A stretch of DNA of 64,000 nucleotides. Origin: Actinomortierella ambigua. Its lineage: Eukaryota; Mortierellomycota; Mortierellomycetes; Mortierellales; Mortierellaceae. Position 1 is the stretch's first letter, and each line of letters opens with the position of its first letter. Positions 1-10,559 of this stretch are shown in pieces. The notes beneath the pieces were generated by a model. It saw only the letters and a list, made by a program, of their open reading frames with translations, made no database searches and was not told where the DNA came from. The stretch spans positions 1 to 64,000 of the forward strand of contig JAAAJB010000106.1 of NCBI GenBank assembly GCA_016098155.1. Direction: 5' to 3'. The position numbers were made by a program, and so were the translations under genes.

Positions 1-161
1 CCCCCCCCCCCTTTTTTTTTTCTTCCTACCCCGCCCTTTTTAGGCCCAACCCCCCCCCCCCAAAAACTCCCCCCCCCCTCTCCCCCTCATCTTCACCTTC
101 CCCCCCCCCTTCCATCCTCCCCACTCCTCCACGTCCCCCCCTCTCCCCTTTTCTTTTATAC

Positions 162-867
162 CTGGCATGAACTGCACGCTACGTCGATGCACAGGAGGAT
201 CACCGTATGGCCGCTGCGGTGTCTGCGGTGTCTGTGGTGTTGTCGGCTGCTGTTGCGCCTGTTGCTCGAGATGCCCCTGTGGAAAGTAACCCTCACAACC
301 ACCACCACCACCACTTTGCCAGCCGTTGCCAAAGCCGTTGCTGTTGCTGCTGATGCTGCTGCTTCGGCTTTGAAGCACAGCCTGGCGATGATCCGGGACA
401 TCATCAAAGACGATGGTCCTGGAAGCAGTAGTAGTAGTAGTAGTAGCAGTGGCAGTAGCAGGAGCACTGGCAGTAGCAGTTGTCGTCATAGAAGCAGTAG
501 TAGTCGTAGTAGTAGTAGTAGTAGCCGTGGCAGTGGCGGCAGTGGCGGCAGTCGTGGCTGTGACGTCTTTCAATTTGGAAGGTGGCAGTGTCATGGAGAA
601 TGATGCTCGACGTTGACCACCACTACCACCGCCGCTACTGCTGCTATTGTCGTGGCTGCTCAACAGATGGGAGGGTCGTTTGAACGAGGGCGGCGGCGTC
701 GGCGTTGTCGTCGAGGGGGCCGACCCGCCAGGATGGTAGGATGCATTGCTGCTGTTGCTGCCAATTCTGCTGCTATTATTGTTGCTGGAGGCCATAGAAC
801 GTGCCGAAACGGCGGCGGCGGTGGTGGTGCTAGTGTTGGTGGTAGTAGTGCCTGCGCTTGACCCCAT
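162..867 (-). CDS. Hypothetical low-complexity protein, 5' exon only (partial)
   Basis: Unrecognised. From an ATG at 867, an open frame of about 235 codons runs leftward. It is very rich in Ser, Thr, Ala, Asn, Gln and Gly, with long Thr/Ala and Ser/Asn runs, so most of it is probably disordered. Two less biased patches are visible: a TIVFDDVPDHRQAVLQSR segment, and a Pro/Gln stretch followed by HRRSVQFMPG. A good donor (CCAG|GTATAA) follows at 162/161, so the exon probably ends there in phase 1 and the gene continues off the left edge. Positions 1-160 would then be a C- and T-rich intron. No domain is visible. The frame could also be an internal exon with an upstream start. I am fairly sure it is coding because the less biased patches are bounded by a clean splice site. 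Confidence 0.5.
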
Positions 868-2640
868 TGGACGAACACTAGGTAGGTGTCCGAGATTGTT
901 AAAAGTGGTGCTCTAATAGAGTAGGAACAAAAAAAAAGAATTGGAAAAAATGGTAAAGAGGATTATGGTTAATATATTTCACATCGACAAAAGACAACGA
1001 TTATTTTGTACAGCTATAGCTGTATACAAGACAAAGGGCTAGGTTTTTTGAGATGGCACAATGGAGATGTGTGTACCTGTTCAGTTGCTGCTGCCATGAT
1101 CTTTGTTTTTTTCTTGATAGCTTGGGAAACAAGAGAATGATGGGGAGGGGGGAGGGGGTGGAAGGAGAAGGAGAAGAAAGGTGGTGGTGGTGGTGGTGGG
1201 GCAGATGTGGAGTATATAGTTTGTGTATAGAGAGACAGGGTGTTGTGGAAGAAGTGATGAAGGGTTAAGAAAAGGTGAGGGATTGGAAGGGTCAAGAGTT
1301 TTATATTGTGGTCTGTGATGTCAGAGGTTCTTTGGGCAATGCGGCGAGGTTGCTACCTTTGTCGTGGGGCTTGTAGTGCTTCACTGTCGAATAATAGAAC
1401 AAGAGGAAGAAGAAGAATAAGAGGAGAGAAAAAAAAGAGCTCAAATGGGCAGTACAGCACTACTAGTAGTTGCAACGAAAAGGGGGGGAAAGGAAAGATG
1501 CTCTGGGGACCATTCCACGACAACTAGAAAAGAGAACATAGTACTCTCTTGTTGTTGTTGTTGTCTTTCGCCGACACGAGATCATAAGCAGAGGAGACAC
1601 CTTTGGGAAGAGGAGATGAGTCTACTACCTCGCACTGCAGTATTTCGCTTTGATCGAATCGAGGCGATCTGGGCAGAACGTTCCGACCAAGAACTTGGTT
1701 CTAAAAGTTCGCTTGTAGAAGCAATATCTTGGTCTAAAAAAGAAAAAGAGAAAAAAAGACCTTTGGCCAGTAGATCATGTCATGTCATGTCATGCTACAT
1801 TATAGTCTCCTACATGGACATGTTCGTCGCGTGTGTCTTTGCATCAATAGGATGGAGAGAAACAAGGGGGGGGCGGGGAGGGGGAGATGTCTTGGGAGAT
1901 TTGCACAGAGGGCCCACTGAGACATGAGCTAAGAATTGGGGCGCACGACAGGGCGGCATCCCACTTTCTAAACACAAGCGTCCATTGGTCGACGTGTTTG
2001 CCCCACACGGCCATACCGGGCAGTCTCTGAGGTGTGTGTAGTATCCGACCGAGGAGACTATTGTCCGTTGGGAAAGCTGGGGCAAGTGATGGAAGGTTTG
2101 GGAGGGCAAGGGGCGTCCACGCTATGAGCGGAGTATGGATTGTCCGCCTGGACACCCGACTTGCCTTGTTTGTTCAGTGATGGCGGCTTTATTTGGAAAG
2201 AGAGGGTGGTTGACTCTATCTAATATATGATTCGATGGCTGTTTCTAGATCGGTCGACTCTATTCTGCATTCCCGAGAGCATGAGAAGGGGAGAAGGAGG
2301 GAGGAAGAACAAGAAGAGGCAGAGAGAGAAGAGAAGAAAGAGTAGGGCAAGAGGAGGAGAGCAGAAAGAGAGAGAGAGACAGAGAGAGCGAGAAAAAAGG
2401 CGAACCTTGGTATTGTGCTTCAAAAGCCAAAATAGTGTTGAGCACCCACAAACGAGGCAATTTCGAAAGCGGGCACGACGACCGATTGGACTGATTTGGA
2501 GACAAGCGGGAGTTGGATTTTGCCGTTTGTCCATTTGTGTGATGAGTATGTGTGGTGGCCAGAGAGAAGGGCGGCCCCCCTCACCCCTTTCCCCTTGGGC
2601 ATTGATTGAAATGAGCTCCAGACCTTTTTTTGTTGCTTGC
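868..2640. other. Intergenic region, no gene supported
   Basis: About 1.8 kb between the minus-strand partial gene and the EF-hand gene, presumably containing two divergent promoters. It has GA-rich purine tracts (about 2280-2400) and polypyrimidine tracts. Several open frames of 60-230 codons exist, but they are compositionally biased shadows without domains or splice support. I see no RNA gene. Confidence 0.5.
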
Positions 2641-2646
2641 TATAAA
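2641..2646 (+). promoter_or_regulatory. Putative TATA box of the EF-hand gene
   Basis: TATAAA lies 141 bp upstream of the ATG at 2787. A long CTT/T-rich pyrimidine tract (about 2680-2715) between them is typical of fungal transcription start regions. The assignment rests on position only. Confidence 0.4.
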
Positions 2647-2786
2647 GCTCCTATCAGAAATAGCGCCAGCCCTTCTGTTCTTTTTCTTTTCTTCTTCTTC
2701 TTCTTCTTCTTTTTTACTTCATCTCTTTCTCTCCTCATCCCACACTCATCACCACCAAAAAAAAAAACAGAATCAACTCATTCACC

Positions 2787-3268
2787 ATGTCTGACATCGA
2801 ACTCAAGGAAGCTTTCGCCGTCTTCGACCCCACCAACTCGGGTACCATCCAGCCCAAGGCCTTCCAAGATGCTCTTGCTGCAAGTATCGATCCATCTCCA
2901 CTACTACTGCTTTAGAATCTTCCTGTCTTGATGCTCTCCCACTCTCCTTTCCCCACTCTCTTTTCCTCGTTCCTTCAGCATACCCATCGTTGCCTGAGCA
3001 ACAATCGGTGACAGTCCGTCGCACTAGCAGAGATTTCAGACCTCATACCATCCGCAGTGCATTTTGCGATACAAAGGACGAGGTCCCTGCGCGGAAACAT
3101 CAGAGTCGGCTATGGCGTGCTCCAGTGCAGGAGGGGAGAACAACAACAACAAAAAAAAAAACTGGATCTGCGTTTGCTCTCGAGAGCTACGCAGCCCTTT
3201 TTCTGGTGGGAGGAGTGCGACTATGAGGGGACCCCAAAGAAAACACTCAATTCGGGGATAATGAGAGT

Positions 3269-3315
<47 letters not shown>

Positions 3316-4097
3316 TGGCGCAAGTCTCCCTGGCTTCTGCCTCTGTCTGTCTGTCTGTCTGTCTGTATGTCTGTCTGTCTCCTGGGATCCGCCCCATCCC
3401 TTTCCTCTGTCCCTTTCTCCGTTCCTCCCCTTCCCTTCCCGTCCCTTTCCTTCCTACATCCCTGAACCTCTCACATCAAGCACTTGTTGTTTCCCGGTAA
3501 ATGATCTGACCTTTTCTCTCTCTTTTTTTTCGTTTGTTCTTTCTATTACTGTCTTCCTTGTACTCGTCCATCCTCTCAGTCCATGGGCAATGAGGAATTT
3601 GCGCGCAGTGTCAAGATTCCCAACCACCCCATCGACTACAAGGCCTTTGTTGAACTGGTTGGCCCCGCTTTTGGTCGCCCTGATGCCTCGGACGACGCCT
3701 TCACCGTCCTCTTCAAGTCCATCAACAAGGACGGCACTGGCAACATCTCGGCTGCCGAGCTCAAGGCCGCCGTCCGCTCTGCTGGCATCAGCTCGCTCAC
3801 TGAGGTATAGCAAAGGAGAAGCATGATGATTATTGCTCTTGGATAGACACAGTGCTAAAAACACATGTCTCCAGAAGAAGAAGAAGGAAAAAAAAAAGCA
3901 GGAGCTTCTTTCACTTACACTTCCTCCTTGCTCTCTCTCTCTCTCTTTCTTCTTAATTCTACCACTTAAAAAAGGCTGACATTGATGAGATCATCCATGA
4001 GGCCGATGTCTCTGGCGATGGTCGTATGAACTATGAGGAGTTCCTGAAGATCATGCAGCGAAGCGAGAAGAGGCTCCGGGGCGAGATTATCGTGTAA
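2787..4097 (+). CDS. EF-hand calmodulin-like protein (calmodulin/myosin light chain superfamily)
   Basis: Three exons (2787-2879, 3580-3804, 3975-4097) give 146 residues, close to calmodulin length. It begins MSDIELKEAFAVFDPTNSG. The first loop (DPTNSGTIQPKA) lacks the acidic residue at loop position 12, and the second EF-hand has no recognisable loop. The third loop (NKDGTGNISAAE) has Asn at position 1 and a Glu at position 12. The fourth (DVSGDGRMNYEE) is a canonical Ca2+ site. The C-terminus carries a basic extension (QRSEKRLRGEIIV). This pattern of degenerate N-lobe and one good C-lobe site suggests a calmodulin-like adaptor or a myosin essential/regulatory light chain; I cannot decide between them. 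Intron 1 (2880-3579) uses a GC donor (GCT|GCAAGT). It is the only donor that restores phase 0 into the exon starting at TCC ATG GGC. The intron carries GA and CTGT microsatellites. Confidence 0.85.
3271..3380 (+). repeat. GA and CTGT microsatellites inside an intron
   Basis: A (GA)n run at about 3271-3312 is followed by a (CTGT)n run at about 3342-3380. Both lie within intron 1 of the EF-hand gene. Confidence 0.9.
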
Positions 4098-4405
4098 GCT
4101 CGAATGTATATAAAATAAAGATATACCATTGGAAAAAGCCATTTTGGTTATGCTTTAGTGTCTGGAGCTAGTGAAAGCCTGAGAAAGTGCGTATTGTGGT
4201 ATGGTATGACCTGAGAAGGACTGGATTTGCCACTGATTGTGGAGGCGCGTCCAACAGTTCGTAGGCTCTTATTTTTGGTTGGTTGGTTGGTGGTTGGTGG
4301 TTGGTTGCAACTCACACCCCATTCCCTCCTTCTCCCCCACCCCACCTCCCTCCTTCCAGACAACACATTCGTCTGCGGCAAAAGGAAAAAAAGAAAATAA
4401 AAACG

Positions 4406-5219
4406 ATGCTCTTACAGGAACAGCAAGCAGCCGAGTACCGGGCGCTCATTAAGGACGGGGCCCTGCAGATGGAATGGCGGTATGAGCAGCGACGTGAGAT
4501 GCAAGAGATTGTACCTGGCGTGTATCTGGGTCCATATGCGGCGACGAAGGACTTGGCGCGCCTGCAAGAAGCGGGCATCACGCACATTGTTTCTCTATGG
4601 GACCCGGCCGAGCGAAAGATTCTCAAGACCCATCATTCCGAGCGCTTTCAGTACCTACATCTCGACATTGCCGATGCTTTGACACAGAATCTGATTACCA
4701 ACTTTCCTCTGGTCAAGCGGTTTATGGACCAGGCACTGCTGGAACAGCACGGCCGTGTGCTCGTCAACTGCATGAACGGCATCTCGCGTTCGCCGGCGTT
4801 TGTCATCGCGTATCTGATGGAGGTGACCCAGCTCGAGTATGAAGAAGTCTACTCCTTTGTTCAGAACAAACGGTTCTGCATGAACCCCAACCCTGGTTTC
4901 AAGCATCAACTTGTCGTACGTTTTGCATCCTCATGGTGAACAACAGGATAACAAAGTCATCATGCTCAGATGCCAGCAATCATCTCTTTTGATCGATTGT
5001 TGTTGTTGTTGATGATATTGTTATTGTTGCTGTTGTTATTCTCGTGATTGTTTTACTCATCAAGTGCCGAATAATCTTACAATGGCCACACGATAGGAAT
5101 ACGCTCCCATCTTCGCCGCCATACAAGCAGTCAAGCAGAGTCCACCAGAGGCAGGGCAGCGGACATCACAAAGGCGATCGGCACCGGATGACGATGACGA
5201 CAACGATATGTCGATGTAA
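4406..5219 (+). CDS. STYX-like dual-specificity phosphatase with intact catalytic Cys
   Basis: Exon 1 (4406-4915) ends at GTC|GTACGT and joins exon 2 (5097-5219) in frame, giving about 210 residues. The fold matches the STYX subfamily of dual-specificity phosphatases along its length: RREMQEIVPGVYLGPY near residues 27-43, LDIAD in the acid-loop region, then VLVNCMNGISRSPAFVIAY and KRFCMNPNPGFKHQL. Animal STYX is a pseudophosphatase with Gly in place of the catalytic Cys. Here the signature reads C-MNGIS-R, so CX5R is complete, but the usual His before the Cys is Asn. It should act on phosphoproteins in the cytosol or nucleus, as an enzyme or a substrate-trapping binder. The tail is acidic (DDDDDND). 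A strong donor (GTAAGT at 5216) could splice past the stop codon to a short exon at about 5344-5371, giving a different last few residues. An upstream non-initial exon is also possible because CTTACAG precedes codon 5. Confidence 0.8.
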
Positions 5220-5634
5220 GTTGAAGAGTCGTCGTCTTCTTGTTGCGTTTTATTGCCTTTCTACTGTTGTTGAAGCGACCACTAACGCACGCATGTTACT
5301 TGCCCTGTCCCTTCTCCAAAAAAAAAAAAAAAAAAAAAAATAGGGAGCCACGCCAAGCACCCAATTTACGGTGACACTCTCACCAAATGTACAATAAAAC
5401 CCAAGACTGGGCCTTTCGCTTTGACTCCCATAAAGTCAAATTTTTGCCACCAATTTCTTTCAAAGCAAACATTCCATTCTCTTCATTGCATGTCAAGCGA
5501 CAAGAATGACAGGTACCCGGCGCCTGACAATGTCACATAGGATGCGATACCACATAGGCTGAGGATACCTGTGTTTAAAGTTTTAATGACAACGACATGT
5601 TTTTCGGGCTTAAAAAATAAAAGGTATCTCAGAA

Positions 5635-6981
5635 TTGTCGCCAACGGAGAAGGACTTGGTTCCTTCAGCTGCCGGGTACGCAAGGGGTGGCATCCATGTA
5701 CCATCTGGCGAGCCAGTATCGTCCACTCACAAGCAAACGGTATCCAAGAACACAAAAGCAATATCGCGAGTCAGACGTCCCTTCAAGTCTCCACTCAAGC
5801 GTGATTTGTCGATACAACAGGAGGATAAAGGGGGTCATGTCATCCAAGACAACGGCAAGAGGATGAGGCATGACGAGTCTCAGCTGACGATGACACCGCC
5901 TGACAACCCTACGAAAAGAATCAGCACATTCAAACAGGTGTCCATGAAAGTACCATCACAACTACAGACAATAACAACAACAGCAACAGCAACAGCATCC
6001 ACAATAGGGTCACCATCGGGAGCAGCAGGTGGAAGGACAGAGACCAAAATAGCTCCATCAAAGACGCCCCATAACCGTCATCGTACGCACCTCCCATTTC
6101 GTTCTCCTCTCATTCAGGCTAAGCGCGGAGCCTCTCCTCCAAAGCGTGATCCTTCGACGGCGGATAAAAAAGCCGAGATACGAACGCTTCAATACCGGAT
6201 CGCAGACCTCAAGTCGTCGATTCGGAATGCCAAACTCGCAAAAAAATACCAGGAAAGCGAGGCGGGTTCGCTTGATGCGCTGATCGACAAATGGCGCCGA
6301 GCGAGTCAAGAGGCTGCACAGCATCTTGTGGAGCAGATGGCTGACTACGATCACGAGAATGACTATTACTCCAGCTCGTGGACAACCTCAACAGTAACAT
6401 CATCGGGCCAGGGCGGTGGTAGCGACAGCGGAGGATGGTGGCAGCAAGAAGCACAACATCAACGAGAACGCTCAAGCCTATTCGGAAGCGCAGGAGGTGC
6501 ATCTGAAACCTATGGCTCAGTATCTTTGGCATTGGCGCGTGATAATTCAGATGACTCTCAGCAGGCCTCATCGTCCTCTGTGGTGGACAAGGAGCCCAAG
6601 ACAGCAGCAACAGCAGCAGCAGTAGCAGCAGCAGTATCGGCGGTAGCGACGGAAGAAGTAAAGAGTAGCAATGGTGGCGGCAGCGAAGATGAGATTGCCT
6701 ACCAAAAGTCGCAGCGCTCTCGAGCCAAGTTTCGAGCCAAGCTAGACATGCTGTGTGAAAGAATGGAATACCAGGATACGGTGGAAGATTTGCCTTCGGT
6801 CGAGGAGGCCATTCGGCATCCAGAGTATTCCGACGGCGATGGCGATGACGAAGGACGACATGGACTGTCGAGAAGACTGCCAAAGATGCAGCGCCTGCTG
6901 CTCGGGCTCAAGATCGATCCTGACCTGCTGGGATATAATGCTGTCCTTGACGAGTTTACCGAGGGAGCCACACAAGGATAG
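5635..6981 (+). CDS. sfr1: Sfr1/Mei5-like recombination mediator (partner of Swi5)
   Basis: In yeasts and mammals Sfr1/Mei5 pairs with Swi5 and stimulates Rad51/Dmc1 strand exchange in the nucleus. This open frame has the expected pieces. RRPFKSPLKR (about residues 47-56) and LPFRSPLIQAKR (about 150-160) match the FxSPL-type motif. There follow a coiled-coil segment (KKAEIRTLQYRIADLKSSI) and the conserved patch DALIDKWRRASQEAAQHL. At the C-terminus are EDLPSVEEA and LLGLKIDPDLLGYNAVLDEF. A low-complexity Gln/Ala/Ser linker separates the helical core from the C-terminal block. The 5' end is unresolved. The frame is open from 5635 (a TTG), but the first in-frame ATG is at 5863, downstream of the first FxSPL motif. 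A short upstream exon is therefore likely, for example ATGTCAAGCGACAAGAATGACAG|GTACC at 5489. No acceptor of the right phase was clear enough to call. Confidence 0.72.
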   Translation: MSPTEKDLVPSAAGYARGGIHVPSGEPVSSTHKQTVSKNTKAISRVRRPFKSPLKRDLSIQQEDKGGHVIQDNGKRMRHDESQLTMTPPDNPTKRISTFKQVSMKVPSQLQTITTTATATASTIGSPSGAAGGRTETKIAPSKTPHNRHRTHLPFRSPLIQAKRGASPPKRDPSTADKKAEIRTLQYRIADLKSSIRNAKLAKKYQESEAGSLDALIDKWRRASQEAAQHLVEQMADYDHENDYYSSSWTTSTVTSSGQGGGSDSGGWWQQEAQHQRERSSLFGSAGGASETYGSVSLALARDNSDDSQQASSSSVVDKEPKTAATAAAVAAAVSAVATEEVKSSNGGGSEDEIAYQKSQRSRAKFRAKLDMLCERMEYQDTVEDLPSVEEAIRHPEYSDGDGDDEGRHGLSRRLPKMQRLLLGLKIDPDLLGYNAVLDEFTEGATQG

Positions 6982-7202
6982 ATGGCCGATCGTGGGCAGC
7001 ATCCAAATTGCCCAATTTGGTCATTGGGCCTTTTCCCCAATAACCTATTTTTTGCTTCTTGTCTCAGACAGTCCAAGATCACACAATTCAGTCTTTTGTT
7101 TTTTTCCACCCAACCCCTCCCCCTCTCTTTTCACTTCATTCCCCCACCCCTCCCCCATTCTTTACCCAACACATTGCTTCTCGCATTAAATCATCTATTG
7201 CC

Positions 7203-8809
7203 ATGAAGCGATTCCGATCCTCCACCGGTCCCAAGTTCACCAGCAGCTTCACCAAGGCACCTAGCACTCAACAATGTCAAAAGTGCCTTCAGTATGGCCA
7301 TTACACCTACGAATGCAAAGGAGGACGAGTTTACAATGCTCGCCCAACCAGGACTCAGCAGCTTCACAAGCCAACAAAGCGCATCCAGGTCGAGGTCCCT
7401 GAGGAATTCTTGTCCAAGTATGAAAACAAAACAAACAACTTGTTGTTGTCATTTTCCATATCGCTAGCCTTGTTTTTTTTTATTGCGAGTATTGCATTTC
7501 AGAGTCAACCTGGCTAACCTCCTGTACCTGACCTTTGGCCTCGTTCCTTTTTTTTTTTACCATTGCTAGGAAAGGACTTGCCGCCAAGATTCTGAAGGAG
7601 AAGGAGGAAGAGCGCCAGCGAAAGAAGGAAGAGAAGGATAAGAAGCGCAACAAGAAGAAGAGAAGAAGAAGGCAAGTTCTCAAGTCCGCAAAACCGCATA
7701 TATTGAGTCTGTGTGGACAATTAGTGGTCAACACTGCATGTTTTTGTTGCTGCATGTTCGTCTAACTAGACAACAAGTCGCCCTCGCCTCCCCCCTCCCT
7801 CCCTTCTACCTCTCTCGTTTCTTTTATTCCTCCTTAAAATAGTGTATCGTCTTCATCTTCAGGATCATCACGCGGACGAAGCTGGAGCAGGAGCAGCAGC
7901 ACCAGCAGTCGATCCTCCAACTCGTCTCGTTCGTCGCGATCGTCGTACAGCTCGCGCTCGAGATCGCGTTCGCCCATTTCTCGTCGTAGTCGTCACCGTA
8001 GATCGCGGTCCGTGTCGTCCTCGTCCTCTCGTTCGGCCTCCGCGTCTAGGTCTCGGTCTCGATCGTACTCGCGATCGTCTTCTGTATCATCTCGCTCTCG
8101 TTCTCGTTCTCGTTCTCGCTCTTCCACGCGATCGCCTGAACGTGGTCGTTCGGGACGAGCAGATTCGCGCTCGCGGTCCATGTCAAAGTCATCAGGATTG
8201 CAGTCACCCTCGCGCTCTCGTAGCCGTTCCTCTTCTCGCTCTAGATCTGCGACCCCTCCTTCCTCGACACGTCGCGCTCATCAGGCTAGACGGTCGCGTT
8301 CGCGTTCTCGTTCTCGCTCGCCTCGTGGACGTTCGCGTCTGCGTTCGCGGTCTCGTAGCGTGGAGAATCGCTCGAGATCACCTCGTCGACCAATGACTAC
8401 CAATACTACCAACACTCCCAATACCAATACCAACACAAAGACGGCGACGACTGCACCATCGCCCGACAGGGACCGCAGAGGAGGAGGAGGAGGAGGAGGA
8501 GGAGAAGGGGAGAGTGACGACGATGACGACGACGATGAATCTACGGCACGCGAGTCGCGACGCCGCAGTGTTAGTCGAGGCCGCAAGCGGACGCGAAGCC
8601 CGTCGGGAACGCGGGCGGATCGGTCGCGGTCGCGGTCGCCCTCCAGGACGGGTGGACACATGTCGTCGTCGGAACGGCCAACACGCCCTCGGTCGCGGTC
8701 TCGATCCCACTCGCGTTCACGTTCGCGATCGCATTCGTCGCGCTCCAATCGTTCATCGTCGTCGCGTTCGCGTTCGCGCTCGCGCTCGAACCCTCCAGCC
8801 AAGTCTTGA
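7203..8809 (+). CDS. ZCCHC10-like zinc knuckle protein with long RS domain
   Basis: Exons 7203-7417, 7570-7671 and 7843-8809 give 427 residues. The N-terminal third matches metazoan ZCCHC10: a single CCHC knuckle ([14 protein letters not shown], about residues 24-37) followed by the ARPTRTQQL patch. A Lys/Glu-rich helix ([23 protein letters not shown]) comes next. About 320 residues of Arg-Ser dipeptides follow, broken by an Asn/Thr stretch, a poly-Gly tract and an acidic D/E run near 8510-8540. RS domains mark spliceosome-associated proteins phosphorylated by SR kinases, so a nuclear role in pre-mRNA processing is inferred. Intron 2 (7672-7842) has a GC donor, AG|GCAAGT. This choice alone joins the two frames, giving an AGT serine codon across the junction. 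The 3' end converges on the RidA gene 267 bp away. Confidence 0.8.
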
Positions 8810-9076
8810 GAGGAAGAAAAAAAAAAAAAAAAAAAAAAAAAGAAGATCGTTCTACAGTCCCCGCCCTCCAATTTTGTTTTCTTATTGAATCTGTTTTAGC
8901 TGTTGGCCTTCGTTTTTTGTGGGATCGATGCCGTCTTATTTTTTTTTCTTCTTCCGCCCTCTGCCTCTCTTTCTCATGAGAACATGAATGTCTATTCTTT
9001 GCAATAAAACAATTCTTTCTGTACTGTATTTCAAAAAGGAAAAATGATATGATATGATATTCTATGATGGGATCAA

Positions 9077-9994
9077 TTAGGGTGCCAATGCGACAGCCTT
9101 GATCTCGATCAACAACTTGGGCTTGAGTGAGGAGAAGAACGCACATTTGTGTGTTGTGTTAGGGTTATTTCCGCAGTTTCGTTTCCCATCACAAAGGCCA
9201 AAGGGCTAGTTTTCTGTTTTCTGTCACATTCTGGAAAGATATCAACATACCGAAGGAAGCTCACGGACGCCGACGCATGTGCGCGAAGGGCCATTCTCTG
9301 CAGTAAAATACTGGTTGTAGACCTGAGGTGTAACGAGAGGAGAGAATGTCAGGAAGCGGCTTACAACAGCACACCATGCACCGCCTATTGATTTAGTACG
9401 TTTTTTGGTACCCCTTCTCCCTCCCTACCTCATTCATGGCGCCATAGTCCTTCATATTGGTCAGGAACACAGTGAGGTCCACAATGTTGGCCAGAGATGC
9501 GTCGACCGACTTGAGGATCACTTCGATACTATTTTTTTGTTGTTTGTTTGAGAGGAGAATAGATCCAATGTCCGTGGTTGCGGAACTCAGCAACAAAAAT
9601 CTCGTGGGGGGTATCTAGCCACCAATGATCCAGGTTAATTCAAATCCTTTAGAGGCTTACTTTTCAATGACAGCCTTGGTCTGTGCCTTGATATCAAGCT
9701 CGAAGGTGCCATCTGGATTCTCTTTGACTCCTTCGTATCTAGAATATACAATGGCCGAACAAAAAAAAATAAAGAAAGAGAAAAAAAAACAAAACGCCCA
9801 GTTGTTGTTGAGTCAAACGGGAATCGCATTTTGGCGTGAGAATCTTTTTTATCTGTGATACCATACGTGTTGTCCAGGCGACGGGAGGAGATGCCCGAAA
9901 CAAAGATCATGCCATTGGCAATGCGTGCATGAGGGTAGCGGGCAAGGGCCTGGGCACGGTCCTTGAGGATGACGGGGGTTCCGTTAGCAGACAT
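9077..9994 (-). CDS. RidA/YjgF/UK114-family protein (2-aminomuconate deaminase-like subgroup)
   Basis: Five exons read leftward (9994-9867, 9738-9661, 9528-9429, 9322-9251, 9121-9077) give 140 residues with all phases closing. RidA proteins hydrolyse reactive enamine/imine intermediates or deaminate related compounds as trimers. Visible family features are ARYPHARIANGMIFVSGISSR at the N-terminus, AQTKAVIENIEVILKSVDASL in the middle, GPSRTCVGVRELP containing the conserved Arg that binds the substrate carboxylate, and LLIEIKAVALAP at the end. The overall wording resembles fungal proteins annotated as 2-aminomuconate deaminase (tryptophan/aminophenol breakdown), but sequence alone does not fix the substrate. 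Four introns in a 140-residue gene is unusually dense. The gene is divergent from the TSG101 gene, with 565 bp between start codons. Confidence 0.85.
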
Positions 9995-10559
9995 GTGGGG
10001 TGGTTAAAAAGCCGATGAAGAAGAAGGGGAGAAGGAGGACAGAGACAGTTATGACCGAAGAGGTGCAGAGTAAGTAGACTAACAAGGTGGTGGTGGTGCC
10101 TGGGCGTCCCACGGGGCGGACGGGCTGTGTGCTGTGGAACTGCAAAGCGAAACTGTATTGCCACCCAACCCAACACAACCCCCTTCCCCCACTCGCACTC
10201 CCCCCCACTCCACTCACTCGCACTCACCCGTCGTACTACTGCAACGCCCTTTTTTTTTTTTTATTCTTTTTGCATTCCACCTTTTCATTCTGCTGTTGCT
10301 GTATCGCCTTTACCGACCCTCTCCCTTTCCCTTTATTTTGCTGTGAAGTGGGCTAGCTCGAGTGTCTTCATCATCTTATAGTTTGTATGCATGCATTGTA
10401 GTCGTGACGCATTCATTCTTTTTACATGCGGCGCTCTTTTTTTTTTAACCTCGTCTTCCTTGTCTGGACAAAATACCTTAGAACAATCCGCAGACGAGGA
10501 CATTCCATTCTTTCTGGACCGAGCATTGTTACATCGAGTCGCCTTCAACCAACATAGGC

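Noticed and set aside
187..861. Several plus-strand open frames rich in Ser, Val or Ala opposite the first gene
   Set aside because: They are antisense or shifted readings of trinucleotide repeats in the minus-strand coding exon; composition is extreme and no start context or domain supports them.
1445..2155. Open frames of 100-160 codons in the first intergenic region
   Set aside because: No domain, no splice logic, biased composition and overlapping frames on both strands. They are compatible with chance.
3271..3380. GA/CTGT repeats considered as a functional satellite or recombination hotspot
   Set aside because: Simple microsatellites inside an intron, similar to many CT/GA tracts across the window; no further structure.
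8281..8871. Minus-strand Arg/Glu-rich open frame opposite the RS domain
   Set aside because: An RS repeat read in reverse gives RE/RD repeats automatically; the plus-strand frame is supported by the zinc knuckle and splicing.
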